The translations under genes and the position numbers were made by a program. Shown piece by piece: positions 47,901-61,039 of a stretch of 64,000 nucleotides of DNA. Source of the DNA: Berghia stephanieae (Eukaryota > Mollusca > Gastropoda > Nudibranchia > Aeolidiidae); contig CM067448.1 of assembly GCA_034508935.3 (NCBI GenBank), positions 2,976,966-3,040,965 of the forward strand, in the 5' to 3' direction. Each line of letters opens with the position of its first letter. Positions within the stretch are counted from its first letter, which is position 1. The notes beneath the pieces are model-generated. The model saw only the letters and a list, made by a program, of their open reading frames with translations, made no database searches and had not been told where the DNA came from.

Positions 47901-48353
47901 CTCATGCGCATAATGGACGGTGCCCCCGTTTCGAGCCGAAATAAGTCCCGGCAACCCTTGTACGCAGAATCCTGACTACGGACAGAGCTGCACATACGAG
48001 ATGGAAGTCGGTTTGGACGAATTCAATCCCTCGTGGGGGCGGGGACCTAGACTCCTCTAAGCTTGGTGAGCAGTTGCCAGGCTTTGATACCAGTAAGAGG
48101 AGACACGGGGTAGCTGCGAATCGGCTTCGGTCGAGGAGCTGCCTAAGGCAAGTGCGTTTACATCGGTGGGGTCTAACTACCTGTCCAATATGTCCACGCT
48201 GTGGGCAAGAACCCGATACGGCAGAGCATCTAGTCGAAAGATGTGTTGTGACGATGCTAACCGGCGGGTTTGCGACGGTGCACGAATGCGGACCGGACTT
48301 TGCTGATTGGGTCGATAGTCATAACATAATAGTGTGAACCATAAGAGGCTGCT
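44981..48353 (+). mobile_element. Jockey/I-like LINE nested in Mag-like element, copy B
   Basis: Flanked by the same GCCTCAAGCC duplication (44971-44980, 48354-48363). Endonuclease at 45415-45858, then 45786-46301 in another frame; linker 46231-46602; RT pieces 46652-47125 (FRPISLLSSLYKLLERVL, AVFIDLSAAYDTVW) and 47219-47869. The catalytic box reads YSDD where copy A has YADD. C-terminal knuckle at 48170-48240. Frame changes between these parts and a long C-run in the 3' third (about 47813-47829) show decay. The 5' C-run is longer than in copy A. Confidence 0.85.
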
Positions 48354-49309
48354 GCCTCAAGCCGAACGACCCCATACAATTCCCGGGTAAATGGACAAGT
48401 AGAGCGTCTGAATGGAACCCTTCGGAAAACTATCACGTAAGCCCTGAAATCACGTGGTTTGCATGTCAGTCAATGGGAGTCAGTGCTTCTTGACTCGCTC
48501 CATTCAATAAGATCACTCTTATGCAGTGCGACAAATGAGACTCCTCATGAACGAATCTTCCGCTACAATGGAAAGTCAAGCACTGGTACAACACTTCCTA
48601 GCTGGCTGACTACTCCAGGAACTGTTTTGATGTGGCGTCACGTAAGAACCTCTAAATACGAATTATTGGTGGACGAAGTGGAACTGTTGGACGCTAATCC
48701 GCTCTATGCCTACGCCGACTTCCTGATGGTAAAGAAACTACTTTGGCTTTGCGTCACTTAGCCCCTGCTGGTGAAATGACTACTGCCCAACCCTCCAATG
48801 AAGAATCACCCATGGCGTTTGACAACACGAGCGTAACTCCACATTTTCAACCTGTTCAAAGAATGTGGGAAACGATATTTTACCTGAAACTGTCTAGAAC
48901 AGCTTGATGTACAAACTGTGGAAGCGGGTGAAGTGCAAAAATCTGCCTTGGACGAACCATCGGTCTCTGATCCTAAGAGTCCTAATGAGCTTTCTAGTCA
49001 AAACGAATCCCGTTCAAACTCCAGAAGGAGTGGTTTCACTCGGACGAGACCATACAGTTTACGAATTAGAGAAGCATAATTTGAAATCTCTTTCCACGTG
49101 CAACGGGGGGAAATGTCATGATATTGTTTACTGTTTAGAGTAGAGATAGTTCTATTGTCACTTTATGTTTGTAATTGATCTGTGTCTGTACTGTATTGTC
49201 TAACTCTTTGTGTTTTAATTTCTTTCTCGATCATGTCGATTTAAATGTTGAATAAAGCCTATAGTTTGCATGGCATATTATTCGAATTACTTTCCAGCTT
49301 CACAACAAA

Positions 49310-49430
49310 TAGATTTTTGAATAGATAGATGGATAGATAGATAGATAGATGGATAGACAGATAGATAAATAGATGGATAGATAGATAGATTGATTAAGAT
49401 TGATAGATAGAAAGATATAAGATAAGATAA
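49310..49430. repeat. (GATA)n microsatellite at LINE 3' end, unit 2
   Basis: Runs into AAGATAAGACATACTTTATT, which on the minus strand is the LINE end AATAAAGTATGTCTTATCTT, so the GATA array continues the LINE tail. Confidence 0.85.
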
Positions 49431-52400
49431 GACATACTTTATTGAGCTGAATGGAAATTTATCAATGTTACACATCATTCATCGTTATATTAGTACAGAT
49501 TTACACATTGTCATGAGCTAATTGATGAAAATACGAAGCTAATTAAAAGCAAAATAAACATCAAATATAATAAATTAAAATATTCATTAAATATACAGCA
49601 GTTACAAGCAATGCTATAAAAATCGGACATGAAAGTAGAATAGAGTTGTAATAATGGATTTGTAATGTAACTAGAATTTTGACAATAGATTGTGAATGAT
49701 TGGTCATTAGCCAACACAGGTTGATAAAAAGTAAAAAATGAGCATGGTACTAGAATGTATAAATACATAAATAATGTAGATATAGCACCATGTAAACATG
49801 CATAAATAAATAGATTTTAGAGCGAATATAGTATTTTCAAATGTCATGTAGTAAAAAAGAATCCTAACGTTTCGTATTGCTGATGGTAAAAATAAATTAG
49901 AATATCTTTGTCTTTCGGTTTTCATGTGTATTAGTCTGTACTCCTGTGGCTTAATTTTGATTTCGTTGTACAGAGGGTGGGACTCGTCTCTTTGAATTTT
50001 GTTAATCTTAACATTAGCAATATCTTTGTGAAAATCTTCAAAATTGTTCCATCCATCATTTCCTAACATTCGATTAGCATGCTGTATTAATCTATTTATT
50101 TTTATTATTTCAGATTTTTTACAATTTCCACCCAAAGCAGCTACACAAAAACAAAAAAGACTTACAATGCAAAATTTATAAAACAAAGAAAAAACATGTT
50201 TTGTCAGCATTTATGGAGTACAGTCTCCTCATCATGAATAATCTTGCCTTCATCTTATTAAAAACTTTGCATGAATGATTTGTCCAGTATAAATTTTCAT
50301 TGACAAGTATACCGAGATATTTATACTCCTCTACCCTCTCTACTTTTTCGTTTTTAATAATTATATTGTCATGTATATTACCATCTTTCCTAAAATCAAA
50401 TATATTTCTTTAGTTTCCTCTACATTAAGTTCTAGATAGTTATTATCACACCAGTCAACAAATCTTTTAATTTCGTTATAATAATTCAATACATTATCCC
50501 CGGTTGTTATCAAGGCCAGAATGGCGGTATCGTCGGCGCATGCTTTAAAATATTCACATTACTTGGGCCGCTTATGCAGTCATTTGTGTATATAACGAAA
50601 AGTGTTGGGACAAGAACAGTTCCTTGGGGTGCCCCAGTGTTGGTGAGGTTTCAACTTTGTTGTTCTCAACATCCGTGAGGGAAAACGAATTGTGGTCGGT
50701 CTGTCAAGAATTCTCGTACCCAGAGTGCAATCGAGGGACTCACCTCCATGGACAGTAGTTTATGGATTAGTATGTGAGGCTGGATGGTGTTGAATGCACT
50801 CGGAAAGTCTACGAATAGGGTTCTGAAATAACCCTTTTGAGTGTCTAAGTGTTTGTAATTGTTATGAGAAAACACCAATATAGCTTCGTCCACCCACGCC
50901 CTGATTTGTAAGCAAACTGGTTTTTGTCTAGATGTTGTTGTGTACTTTGTTGTAGAAATCTTTGTTGATAAATCCTTTCTAGACATTTCATAGGAATGGA
51001 TGTCAGCCTACAGGACGAAAAACATTAATTTCTTTGGCTTTTTGATGTTTTGGGAAGGGAATTATTTTTGCAATTTTCCAAATTCTTGGAATATGCCCGT
51101 TTCTTAGGGACATTTAAAATGTGTGTAAAAATATAGGAAAGTTCATTTGCACATGATTTCAATAAATGTGATGAAATTTGATCAGGTCTGCTTGATTTAT
51201 CCGCTTTAATATTTTTGAACAGTTTAATGACGTTGGCCTGAGTGATGTCCATTTGTTCCTCTGTTCCGTGATGTTTGAGTTGCTCAGTTAGGTTGTTAAT
51301 CTCGTCTGTGAAATCGTGTTTATTGAATCGAGCATAGAAGTTGTTAAGTTTATCGGCATATTCTTTTTCTGTACCTTTAAAACTTAAATTTTGAGTTTTT
51401 ATTACCGTTCATTCCTGTGACTGTTTTGATATTGTTTCACACACTTTTCATGTCATTAGCTTTCAGTTTCTCTCAATATTTTCTTTGTATATTTGTTTCA
51501 TCTCTCGGATGGCTTTATTTAATATTCTTTGAACTTTTTTCTCCTTTCCTCTTGGTCACCAGTCTTGAATGCATATTTTAAAAATCATTTAACAACCCTT
51601 TTATCGATTTTGTCAGCCAAGGATTGTTATTTCCAAAAGATTTTATTGTTAAGATGTTTTGTTCGCAAAAGTTAGTTACGATGCTACAAAGTTCATCGAG
51701 GTCATTTGCTGATTCAATAAAAAAATATTCCAATTGGAGGAGTCGAAACACTCCGTTAGAGCATTAGTTGCATCGCTGTCCCATACCTGAAATTGTTTTT
51801 GAACTACTGGGACAGATATGAATTTTGTTTTGCATTTAGGTATCATAAGAACCATAATGTGATCGGCTTCACCAAGTTGACAAGAAGAATACCTGCTTTG
51901 AATATTTGAATAAAAAAGATCGATTGTGCGTTCGTTTCTTAGTGGCACAAGCGATATTTTGTTGTAGAGGAAATGAGTTGTCAAGAGGTGCATGATTGAA
52001 GTCCCTGTCACAAGGACAACGCTGCCGGGTGATGATGTCAATGTCAATGTTACTAGTACTTTCTGCCAGATATTCCAGTGCTGTAGGTCCATGTGCGTCC
52101 GGTGGTATGTAGACATTGATAAACACCTTGGTACACTCCCGTGGAAAATAATATGACCTGACTGACACGGTAAGCAGTTCAAGGTTTGGTGTGCTGGTCT
52201 TGTTAGTGACAATGACATTGTTTGAATGGCACCGCCTTTTATTTAAATAATCACACACACCAGCACCTCTTGATTTTGATGTGTTGATCTGGTCACGGTC
52301 ATATCTTATTATGGTAAAATTATTAAGTTCAACACAGCAGTCAGGAATGTCACTGTGTAGCCACGTCTCTGTAATACATTTTGCTGACGAGTTTCTAAAT

Positions 52401-52490
52401 TCACACAAATAGTTAGTAGCGACCTGCAATCCTTCAATTTTGTTGTGAATATATCTAACATTGCCACTCACTATCACAGGCAGCACATGT
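49430..52490 (-). mobile_element. CR1/Rex1-like LINE, minus strand, unit 2
   Basis: Paralogue of 29340-32490. Its 5' part is better kept: VIVSGNVRYIHNKIEGLQVA then CITETWLHSDIPDCC (52380-52486), the start of the endonuclease. The 3' part is also fuller: KINKIQRDESHPLYNEIKI and RQRYSNLFLPSAIRNV, the usual C-terminus (about 49870-50000). Frameshifted in several places, for example around the YADD box at about 50540 where an extra base occurs relative to unit 1. Confidence 0.8.
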
Positions 52491-52879
52491 TTACTTTTTC
52501 TCCTTTTGGTACGGGCTTAACACCCCTTTCCTACCTCTTTTATTCTTGCGACTTGGAATAACAATACATGTCATGTTTGTTTTCATGACAACAGTTCACG
52601 TTTGGCCGTAACATCTTTTAAAATGTCGAGCTGTACTTGATCATAACGTTGTAAAATTTAAATCATTACGGCTTATTTTTATATTATTTTAAAATCTATC
52701 TGTAAATTTATATAAATTTAAAATCCAATGTATCACAGATTGCTTATTATCCTGCTATATAAAAATTATACAAGAAGATCACATTTCATCCTGGTTAAAT
52801 ATAGAAAAAACACAAGAGCGATGTGTAACACGTCCTCGCCGCATAAACAACGCTGACAACAAGATAACAAGATAAATGG

Positions 52880-53058
<179 letters not shown>

Positions 53059-53061
53059 TAA

Positions 53062-53355
53062 ATAATACTTGATTACTTGCGGGTTAACTTCATTTACATG
53101 CCTTCGGATAGGAAGTTCCTGTGTTCGAGTCTCCTTCTGAGCGGTGCATTGTTGAGTACCCAAAAAAGGCTCTTTACTCACATTCTCACCGTTCTCTGGT
53201 ATAATATGAGTAGCTACATGGCCGTGAATTTCTGCAATATCGCCCAACAGACGTCATGAATCGTCTTACATGCTAAGTGTTGTTGTTGGCTAGGGACTTC
53301 TTGTAAAGCGTTCTGAACCCGTTTAGGGGATATTGCTCTATATAAAAGCTCACTG
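53062..53355 (+). mobile_element. SINE, unit 3 copy
   Basis: Nearly identical to 32788-33080. Followed by poly-T and poly-G (53366-53395). Confidence 0.65.
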
Positions 53356-53564
53356 TTTTTCCTCGTTTTTTTTTTTTTTTGGGGGGGGGGGGGGGAAACT
53401 AACTTTAACGCCATTTTAAAACATTAATTTAAAATTCTTGGTGTCATATTTCTATCTATTATAAAGATTTCCTCTTTTCCTTAAATGTTTCCAAAACAGG
53501 CCAACACATTTTGGTCTTACTTTAACCCAATGTACTAATGTATATCTATATTTATGCATTGCAG

Positions 53565-53749
53565 CATACTGTCGTCATTCTGACACATCGGAGGATTCTG
53601 GATATATGACTTCACCCAACTATCCATCAGAATACGGAAATGATGAAACCTGTAACATCGAGTTGCCCGTTGATATTCAGTACGGAATTAAGCTGTGGTT
53701 TGATGGCACATATCAAATGGAAGGAAATTGTCAATATGACTCTTTAAAG
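53565..53749 (+). CDS. CUB exon a, unit 3 (intact)
   Basis: Acceptor TTTATGCATTGCAG (to 53564), donor AAG/GTAATA (53750). It is 185 nt, 6 nt shorter than unit 1 in frame (AYCRHS for VYASCRHS), entering in phase 1 and leaving in phase 0. Codes YCRHSDTSEDSGYMTSPNYP, then SEYGNDETCNIELPVDIQYG and GTYQMEGNCQYDSLK. Cys1, Cys2 and the canonical Cys3 (GNCQYD) are all present. Five residues differ from unit 1 (Q/E, H/Q, E/G, E/Q, F/C) against about three silent changes. The matching exon c should lie about 5 kb downstream, at or beyond the assembly gap, and is not seen. No start codon or signal peptide precedes it, as expected for an internal module. Confidence 0.8.
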
Positions 53750-53824
53750 GTAATACGGACATCAAAATAGCTCTCAGGCTTATAAGTTATGTAAATTTGA
53801 CATGAGGCTACCATCTTTCGACAA

Positions 53825-54244
<420 letters not shown>

Positions 54245-54719
54245 GTTCAGCTCACCACCTACACAATTTCAATATTTTAGTTGAATACAAAGCTTGTCAA
54301 TTTGACGTCACAAATTTGTCATTTGAATTTGATATCATTACACAATTTGTAGAATGCTGGTTCTCCTGTCCCCGTTATGTGTATTATCTTCCTTTAATAT
54401 CAACCTATCAAATTCGTCTCAATATAGTAGTGATTTTTTTACAAAATCGTACAACTTAATATCTTAAAAGGCTGAAAAGAGAATCGTGTAATTTCTATTT
54501 GAACGTTTGCGACAAAAGTCTCAACCGATGTTGATATATAAGAATTGTTGTAATTTTGATAAATTATGAAAAACGTCTGGATCAGCAGCTGAAATATTTG
54601 CAATATTGCAACTATTGTATTAATGTTATACATTTATTGACCGTTCTCGGAAAGTGTATTGACCAGTGGACGAATCTCAGAGTTTACGAGATATCACATC
54701 GCATATTTTCCTTCCAATG

Positions 54720-55530
54720 ATTATTCAATGATATTACATGGTGACATTTAAAGGAATACAAGAAGTAATAGAAATATGGGATGGCATCCTTTTCGAATTG
54801 ATTAGTGACGTGTATTATTTTGCGATTACTTCCCTATAATAATAATTAGAATAAAATAATGCTGTGTGTATCAGGCATACGCTATCCTACAAAGATGTCG
54901 CAGGAAAGGTTATATGAAAAAAGATTGCACCCAAGAATTTAAAAAATCAAAATCACGAGCTAATCTGGGAACTTTTCGGTCACATTCACGCCAATACAAC
55001 AATGACACACTATTTCTCTGGCCAAAGCAAAAGAGCTTGGGAATGACCAACACAGCATTACCTCTCACTCTCGATAACGATATGAAAATTATAAACAAAC
55101 AAAAAAGAAATAACAAAACGAAACTAACACCATTGTCAGAGCTTTCAATTAGAGGAAGGGTACAAGAAAGACAGTTGGAGGATCTCCGTTACAATAATAA
55201 AAAGGAACGGTCGAAATGTAAAGTCGAATAACATCAAAAGCGGAGGGTTTTAAATCGGTAAGTCATGACAAAATTAAATCGTTTCAAACTCAGTTCTACT
55301 ACCAACTGTTCGGTTTTTTTTTGCTTTCTGTTGAGAACATCATCCCCAACCCCTCTCTTATAAAAGAAAAATGGATAGTCCTCTTTGACAATGATTTTAT
55401 TTAGTTCTACATGTGACAAACTTTTTTCCCCAACAATTTCGTATCTTTATATAAACTCTTTTATAACAACTGGTTAAATACAACAGACATTGAGTGGGGA
55501 TTGAGTTTATCAAGCATTATTGCTTTTCAA
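54720..55530. repeat. Left arm of inverted repeat, unit 3 copy
   Basis: Paralogue of 4270-5045 (GGCATACGCTATCCTAC at about 54875). Confidence 0.65.
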
Positions 55531-56039
55531 AATAAAATTTTATTTGGTTTCTGTATATGTGATACAAACGTTAAGAATGATCCAAGATGAAAATACAAAT
55601 TAAAAAAAGAAGAGAATAGGACATTCTACAACCGCCAAATCTCACCATAGAAAAATAATGTAAAGATTTAAAAAGTAAAACAAAAAAACTATGTTTAGTG
55701 ACTCTCATATTTTTATTCATATCATAGAATCAACATTCAACAAACGGATACAATGTCAATATACATAGAAAGAGAAACAGTTTTTTAGCTCTTTGTTTAA
55801 TGTCACATTTTATTTACAGTAACAATCAATTGTGGAGTAAATTGTTTTTGGATAAAGGCTGCTTCTTTTAGACGTAACATTAATGTCCAAAAATTCAATA
55901 GTAATCGACGATCAAAACGTAATACTGCTTTTGTGCATCCAGTCTTGAAGCCATTGTTCGACTTGAATTCACTAGTTTCTTCTCTGTTCTCCTTATTTAA
56001 ATCAGCTCCAAGGGGATTGGACATAACCTTTATCTATGT

Positions 56040-57270
56040 TCCTATTTATTTACACCCAATATCTCGTGTAAGATGTTATGTAGTCGTCCTTGATCTTTGT
56101 CCAATGTGACTCTACATTTGTGTCCTCCTCGAGATCAGCTAGAGGTTGGCATCTATTACTCAATTGCAGCATGAACTCCTCATTATTTTCCCCATCTACT
56201 ACATTCACCTGAGTGTACATTACATAAAATAGGCTCAAGAACCGAACCTTGCGGCGCACCAAAGTCAAAATATTGGGTTTTAGACGATATAATATTTACA
56301 GTTATTTGTTGGCATATACCATTAAGAGAAGACTGAAACCAAGAAAGGAGATTCCAAAGGATATGTTTAATATGCTTATGAGAATTGATCGATTGAGTCG
56401 AATGCTGCAACCAGATCGAGAAGAGAAATACATGAAACTAAACCATCGTCGACAGCATTCACAAGTCATTGTATACTTTTAGCAGGGGGTGGGGGGGGGG
56501 GGTGGGGTGGTTTGGTGCTATGGTCTAGTCTATATGCAAGTTGAAAAGTTTCAATTAGATCATTAAGAGATAGATGTTATTTCAGTTGAGGTAAAATTAC
56601 CTTCTCAAGGATTTTTGACAGAAAAGGAAGGTTGGTGATGGGTCTATAATTTTTGAACTCGTTTTTATACAAGCTGGGCTTTTTCAAAAGAGGGGTCACA
56701 ACTGCAATGTTAAATGCATCTGGGACAGCGCCCTCCAAAAGTGGCAGGTTGATTATATATGTTATAGAGTCAATGAGGACATCCTTTTTTCCCGTCAGAA
56801 GTCTTGTCGGAATTGGGTCAAAGTCACATTTCGGGGGGGGGGGGGGGGAGATAAAATATATTTTTAAATGAATTTTGACACATTATCATGAAAAAAGTTA
56901 CAGAAGTTATCAGGGAGATCGTTTGCATTAGCATTGTCCGGGATAAGTGTAGACTTACATTTGCCTTGTAGTTCATCATACACAGAATACAGCCCTTTTG
57001 ATGGATTACAACTTTCGATTTTGTCATTATAATATTTGAGACGATCGTTCTTCAGAACCCCTTTTTTCGTTTGTCTATGTAGACCGGGGTTTATGTTAGC
57101 CCCGAAGATCCCCTTTCCTTCGCTGCACGATGTTGTTGCTTAGCTTCGTGGTTGGATATTATCCCAAAGGGCTGATGGGCTTTTTGGTAGGCGAGGTTTT
57201 TCAACGGGATGTAGAGGTCAAAAACGTCTGTAACTGTGTAAAATTTATCAGTGAGTCAGTGTTGCTATGC
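56040..57270 (-). mobile_element. L2-like and RTE-like LINE remnants, unit 3
   Basis: Paralogue of 5590-6950, including GAPQGSVLEPIL and QLSNRCQPLADLEED. A stretch of about 110 bases present in unit 1 (about 6430-6535) is missing after the G-run at 56833. Toward 57270 the match becomes ragged. Confidence 0.65.
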
Positions 57271-58056
57271 TCGATCAAATCTACGGGTTTTGTCCCAACG
57301 AAAATGGAGTGTTTTTGCTTTTTAGATTCTTAAAATCATTGCCCTTTTTTTCCCTTAAAATTGGTGGATTCCGTTTTAAAAAATTCCCCGAGTCCCAAAG
57401 TGTATTGTTTGACTATTTTAAGGGGTTTTGGGATTTCTCGTCAATTGAGTCAGATCAATCGATGGTATATCCCCAAATAGGTGGGGTGTTGAACTAAAAG
57501 AGTAAGTTTTTTATCCAGAAGAGTTTTTATTTGTTTGGTGTTTCTGGCTGGTGTTTTTATAAATATAAAAATCCCAGCGATTGTGAGTCATCTTATTGTT
57601 CTCTTCGCAAAGTTAAAAAACGAATGGGATGGAGGGGTCAGAGAGGAAGTAACGTCAAGTAATGATATTGAACATTTTTCGAATCCAAAACATCCCCCTT
57701 TTTTGTTACGGGCATCGTTGTGGAAAACAAATTTACAAAGGGGCCAAAAAGCTGGAAGACTTTAATGAAGGGTCAAAACAAGAATGCCCACGATTAAATT
57801 TCTGAGGTCAAAATGAAATTTTACTTTTAAAAACCCCCCATCAGTCGATGTTGTTTACTCAATCAGGAGTTGTTATAAAAGAGGGGTTTTTTTGAGAGAA
57901 AATAATTGCTGCAAGAAAGTATGTCACATGTCGAACTAAAAAATCAGTGTCAAAGGGGGATTTTTTTTTTAAAGGTGAGGGGTTGGATCTGGACAGAAAG
58001 CAAATGCCGAACGTTTGGGGATGGTATGGTTGAAAGGGTTTTTAAATTTTTATTTC
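57040..58056. other. Ragged copy of unit 1 7.0-7.75 kb, ending at the gap
   Basis: Still alignable to unit 1 (about 6700-7760), including the start of the right inverted-repeat arm, but with frequent short losses, gains and homopolymer changes. Probably low-quality assembly next to the gap. Confidence 0.5.
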
Positions 58057-58156
58057 NNNNNNNNNNNNNNNNNNNNNNNNNNNNNNNNNNNNNNNNNNNN
58101 NNNNNNNNNNNNNNNNNNNNNNNNNNNNNNNNNNNNNNNNNNNNNNNNNNNNNNNN
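58057..58156. other. Assembly gap (100 N)
   Basis: Exactly 100 N, a conventional placeholder of unknown true length. Sequence after it does not continue unit 3. Confidence 1.
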
Positions 58157-58526
58157 CGCGGGAAATAGTTATACGGGCGTCCGCCATTGTTCCGATAGTT
58201 TAGAGCCAGTGTTACTTAGTTACCATGCGTCATTAGGAAGGAAGTGACGTTACGACTATTGAATCCTATTGTGCAGTTTATTTCTTCAACATATGAATTG
58301 TGATATATCAAAAATGATCTGGTCTCAGTTTGTAGCCAATCGTCTTAGAAATATGTGATAACATGAACTTAGTTCTTTAAGTTAAAATTTTTACTTGATC
58401 AAATAAAATCTGAGTAAATTAATGCATCCATTAAGGAAAATTCTGATCATCACAGACAACGCCGATACACGACATATTCACTCCCACATTGACACAATCA
58501 TCACCAATACTGTCTACATTATCACA
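58157..58526. other. Nothing recognised after the gap
   Basis: Unique-looking AT-rich sequence with no domain. Confidence 0.4.
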
Positions 58527-58680
58527 ACATCAGCGTGGCTCAACTATACGGTCTTTGCCTCTTACCCGAAAGGTACCGAGTTCGGTCACCCACCCTAGCT
58601 CAATCGTCGGCGCTGCACTGCGACTGACGCATGGGTTATTCCCGTCTTCTCTTAGATTAGACGCCAGAGACAAATTTCAC
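58527..58680 (+). mobile_element. tRNA-derived SINE, plus strand
   Basis: Head CAGCGTGGCTCAACTATACG, B box near GGTACCGAGTTCGGTCACC, then GCACTGCGACTGACGCATGG and GGTTATTCCCGTCTTCTCTT. Same family as 1756-1928, with a weaker A box. Confidence 0.65.
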
Positions 58681-59800
58681 CTATAAGATGAATCAAAGGA
58701 ATTTAATTTAATATAATTTAAATTTTTTAATCATCCTCTAACATCACTTCAACTGCCATCATGTCACTAATACTGATCATCGGATCAACTTCATCACTGC
58801 CACAAAGTCGTTATCAAAAATATAAGCACTGCCCCGAACAGAGTTACTTAACTTGAAAGATTGAAAAATGATCTGTTTTCTAATTTCATTTGTAATGTTT
58901 TCCAACATTGGTAGTCTAGATTCTAATTTCTAAATGGTGATAATATACATTCCTTATAAATACAACGAGTAGGTATTCAACGAATGTTTTTTTTTTTTTG
59001 CATGCTAAAAGAAAGATAATTCTTAAGCCAAAATGGTTAAGTGTTAATGTTGTGTCTGTGACATAATATTGTTTCTTTCCTTTATTTTAATGGCCGTAGT
59101 TTTACTAACCAGCGTCTGTAGACGAAGTAATGCTTGATAAGCTTTTTCTACATCTTTGTTTCCTTCACAGTAGACGGACCAATTAATTATAGTTAGAAAA
59201 TGATACTCAGAGACAAAAATGGACATAAACAATAACCGCGGTAGACACCGTAAGGTTTTGTCTATGTAAGAAATACCAGATTCAATCACAAAGAACCAAT
59301 GCAACGTGCATCTACCTTTAGGAGGTGGAATTTTTAAAATAATTTTTTTGTGCTGATTCTGAGACTCTTTATAAATGTAAAATCTTAAATTTTGCTGTTA
59401 CAGCAATTTGAATTTCAGAGCCAAAAATATAAAAGGGAGTATGATTTGTATTAATTAATAGGCATGACTAAAAGTCTTGACACCTTTTGAATATTTCCGA
59501 TTGAATAAAATTCACCAATATACACGATACACTAACATTTGCGTAATTTATTTCTCTATTTGATCACTCAATGTTGTTAAGCCGCTATTTTTTAATTTAT
59601 CTTATTTGTAAGAACTTCTACTCCATCATATCTATCCAAGAAATTACACAAAATTATTTAATAAAATAGGTACTGTGATTGACTTTCTTAATTCAGAGAG
59701 AATGAGCACCCGTAAAACATATAAACGACTGAAAAGTGTTTATGGTGACTAATGGTGGCTCACAAAAACGCATGATCACATTGGAAGAGTAAGAATGTTT
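58681..59800. other. Nothing recognised
   Basis: AT-rich, no domain or long open frame; a poly-T run at about 58988. Confidence 0.4.
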
Positions 59801-59804
59801 TAAA

Positions 59805-59870
59805 GTAGTAGAACACCCCTAAAAGTTTTGATTTAGCTCCAAGTGACTTGCTCTTTCTTAAAACATTAGA
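59805..59870 (+). pseudogene. Possible mariner transposase scrap
   Basis: NTPKSFDLAPSDLLFLKTL resembles the mariner signature HPPYSPDLAPSDFxLFxxLK. Only this one block is convincing; the neighbouring sequence does not align further. Confidence 0.3.
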
Positions 59871-59932
59871 CATGCCTCAAGGGGTCATATTTTGGCAGTG
59901 ATAGCCGGTACTGCTGATTATCAAAATCTACT

Positions 59933-59941
59933 ACTATACTA

Positions 59942-60010
<69 letters not shown>

Positions 60011-60023
60011 GACTACTACTACT

Positions 60024-60087
<64 letters not shown>

Positions 60088-60111
60088 GACGACGACCGAC
60101 GACGACTACTA

Positions 60112-60181
<70 letters not shown>

Positions 60182-60182
60182 T

Positions 60183-60242
<60 letters not shown>

Positions 60243-60266
60243 TACTAATACTGGCTGCTGCTACTG

Positions 60267-60297
<31 letters not shown>

Positions 60298-60375
60298 CTA
60301 CTACTGCTGCTGCTGCTGCTGCTACTACTACTATATACTACTACTGACTACTACACTATTTGCTGCGCTACTACT
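59933..60375. repeat. (CTA)n microsatellite with (CGA)/(CTG) interruptions
   Basis: About 440 bases of TAC/CTA repeats with short GAC and TGC runs. Confidence 0.95.
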
Positions 60376-60384
60376 ATTACTACT

Positions 60385-60401
60385 ACGAGACAGAGGGGGA
60401 G

Positions 60402-60440
<39 letters not shown>

Positions 60441-60449
60441 AAGTGTGTG

Positions 60450-60489
<40 letters not shown>

Positions 60490-60497
60490 AGAGAGAT
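60385..60497. repeat. (GA)n microsatellite
   Basis: GA repeats with GGA interruptions. Confidence 0.9.
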
Positions 60498-60579
60498 GGT
60501 GAATTAAGCCAGTTGGGTTGTTTGCCTCGAAATTATGCTATAACGCGGTACTGATGAATATCGAAATTTACCGAAATCC

Positions 60580-60765
60580 ACTCCAAGGAGATTGAATCAG
60601 AGACTATGTGAAGTGGGCATCAGTGGGAATTGAACCAAATAATATGGGAGTTAGGCACCGGTGGGGAGTGAGGCAAATAATATGGGAGCAGTGGTCAGCG
60701 AACCAGGAACTGTGTGAGGTGGACACACGAGGGGAGTGAACCAGTGACTTTGGGAGGTGGTCATC
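60580..60765. repeat. Degenerate minisatellite, about 35-40 bp period
   Basis: Repeats of the type GGGAGTGAACCAGxGACT...GGGAGGTGGxCA, about five copies. The same family recurs at 63680-64000. Confidence 0.65.
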
Positions 60766-61035
60766 CTCATCATCTTCATAGCTTGCGCTCCAACACCGAA
60801 TCCACTCCACAGCATCTGGGGAGAAGACTCTTAGATCATGATCAGTGCAGCTGGGCCCGTCCTGGCATTCTTTAAGGAAGTGCTCCATCTTCTTCTCTGG
60901 GCATCCTCATGTACATAAGCTAGTCTCAGCCAGCCCTAACTTTTTCATGCTTCCAGCTGTTCTCCCAAGTTTTGCCCGTGCTCTGCTCAATGTTACCCAT
61001 TCATTCCTGGTGAGCTCAGTTCCATAGGGCAGTTC
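60766..61035 (-). mobile_element. LINE ORF2 C-terminal fragment
   Basis: Minus-strand reading: ELTRNEWVTLSRARAKLGRT, then a Cys/His knuckle (LCT..GCPEKKMEHFLKECQDG) and VEWIRCWS. This is the C-terminal tail found after the RT in many non-LTR elements (C-x-C...EHFL-x-C). One stop lies inside the knuckle. The minisatellite follows it directly on this strand. Confidence 0.6.
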
Positions 61036-61039
61036 TTCT

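Larger units (their letters stand above)
41842..49307 (+). mobile_element. Mag-like LTR element (fossil), copy B, with nested LINE
   Basis: Paralogue of 21741-29162, about 2-3% different by eye. LTRs 41842-42029 and 49114-49307; Gag 42048-42878; protease, RT and RNase H about 42737-44520; integrase about 44530-44980 and 48354-48740; LINE 44981-48353. Broken, with several breaks. It shares the 5'/3' LTR differences and the LINE position with copy A, so it arose by duplication of the unit and not by a new insertion. Confidence 0.85.

Noticed and set aside
59805-59870. A full mariner element
   Set aside because: Only one short motif fits; no terminal repeats or further transposase sequence.
60552-60580. 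CTGATGA...CCGAAA, a hammerhead-like core
   Set aside because: The putative stem II is only a few AT pairs and no closing stem could be found; likely chance.
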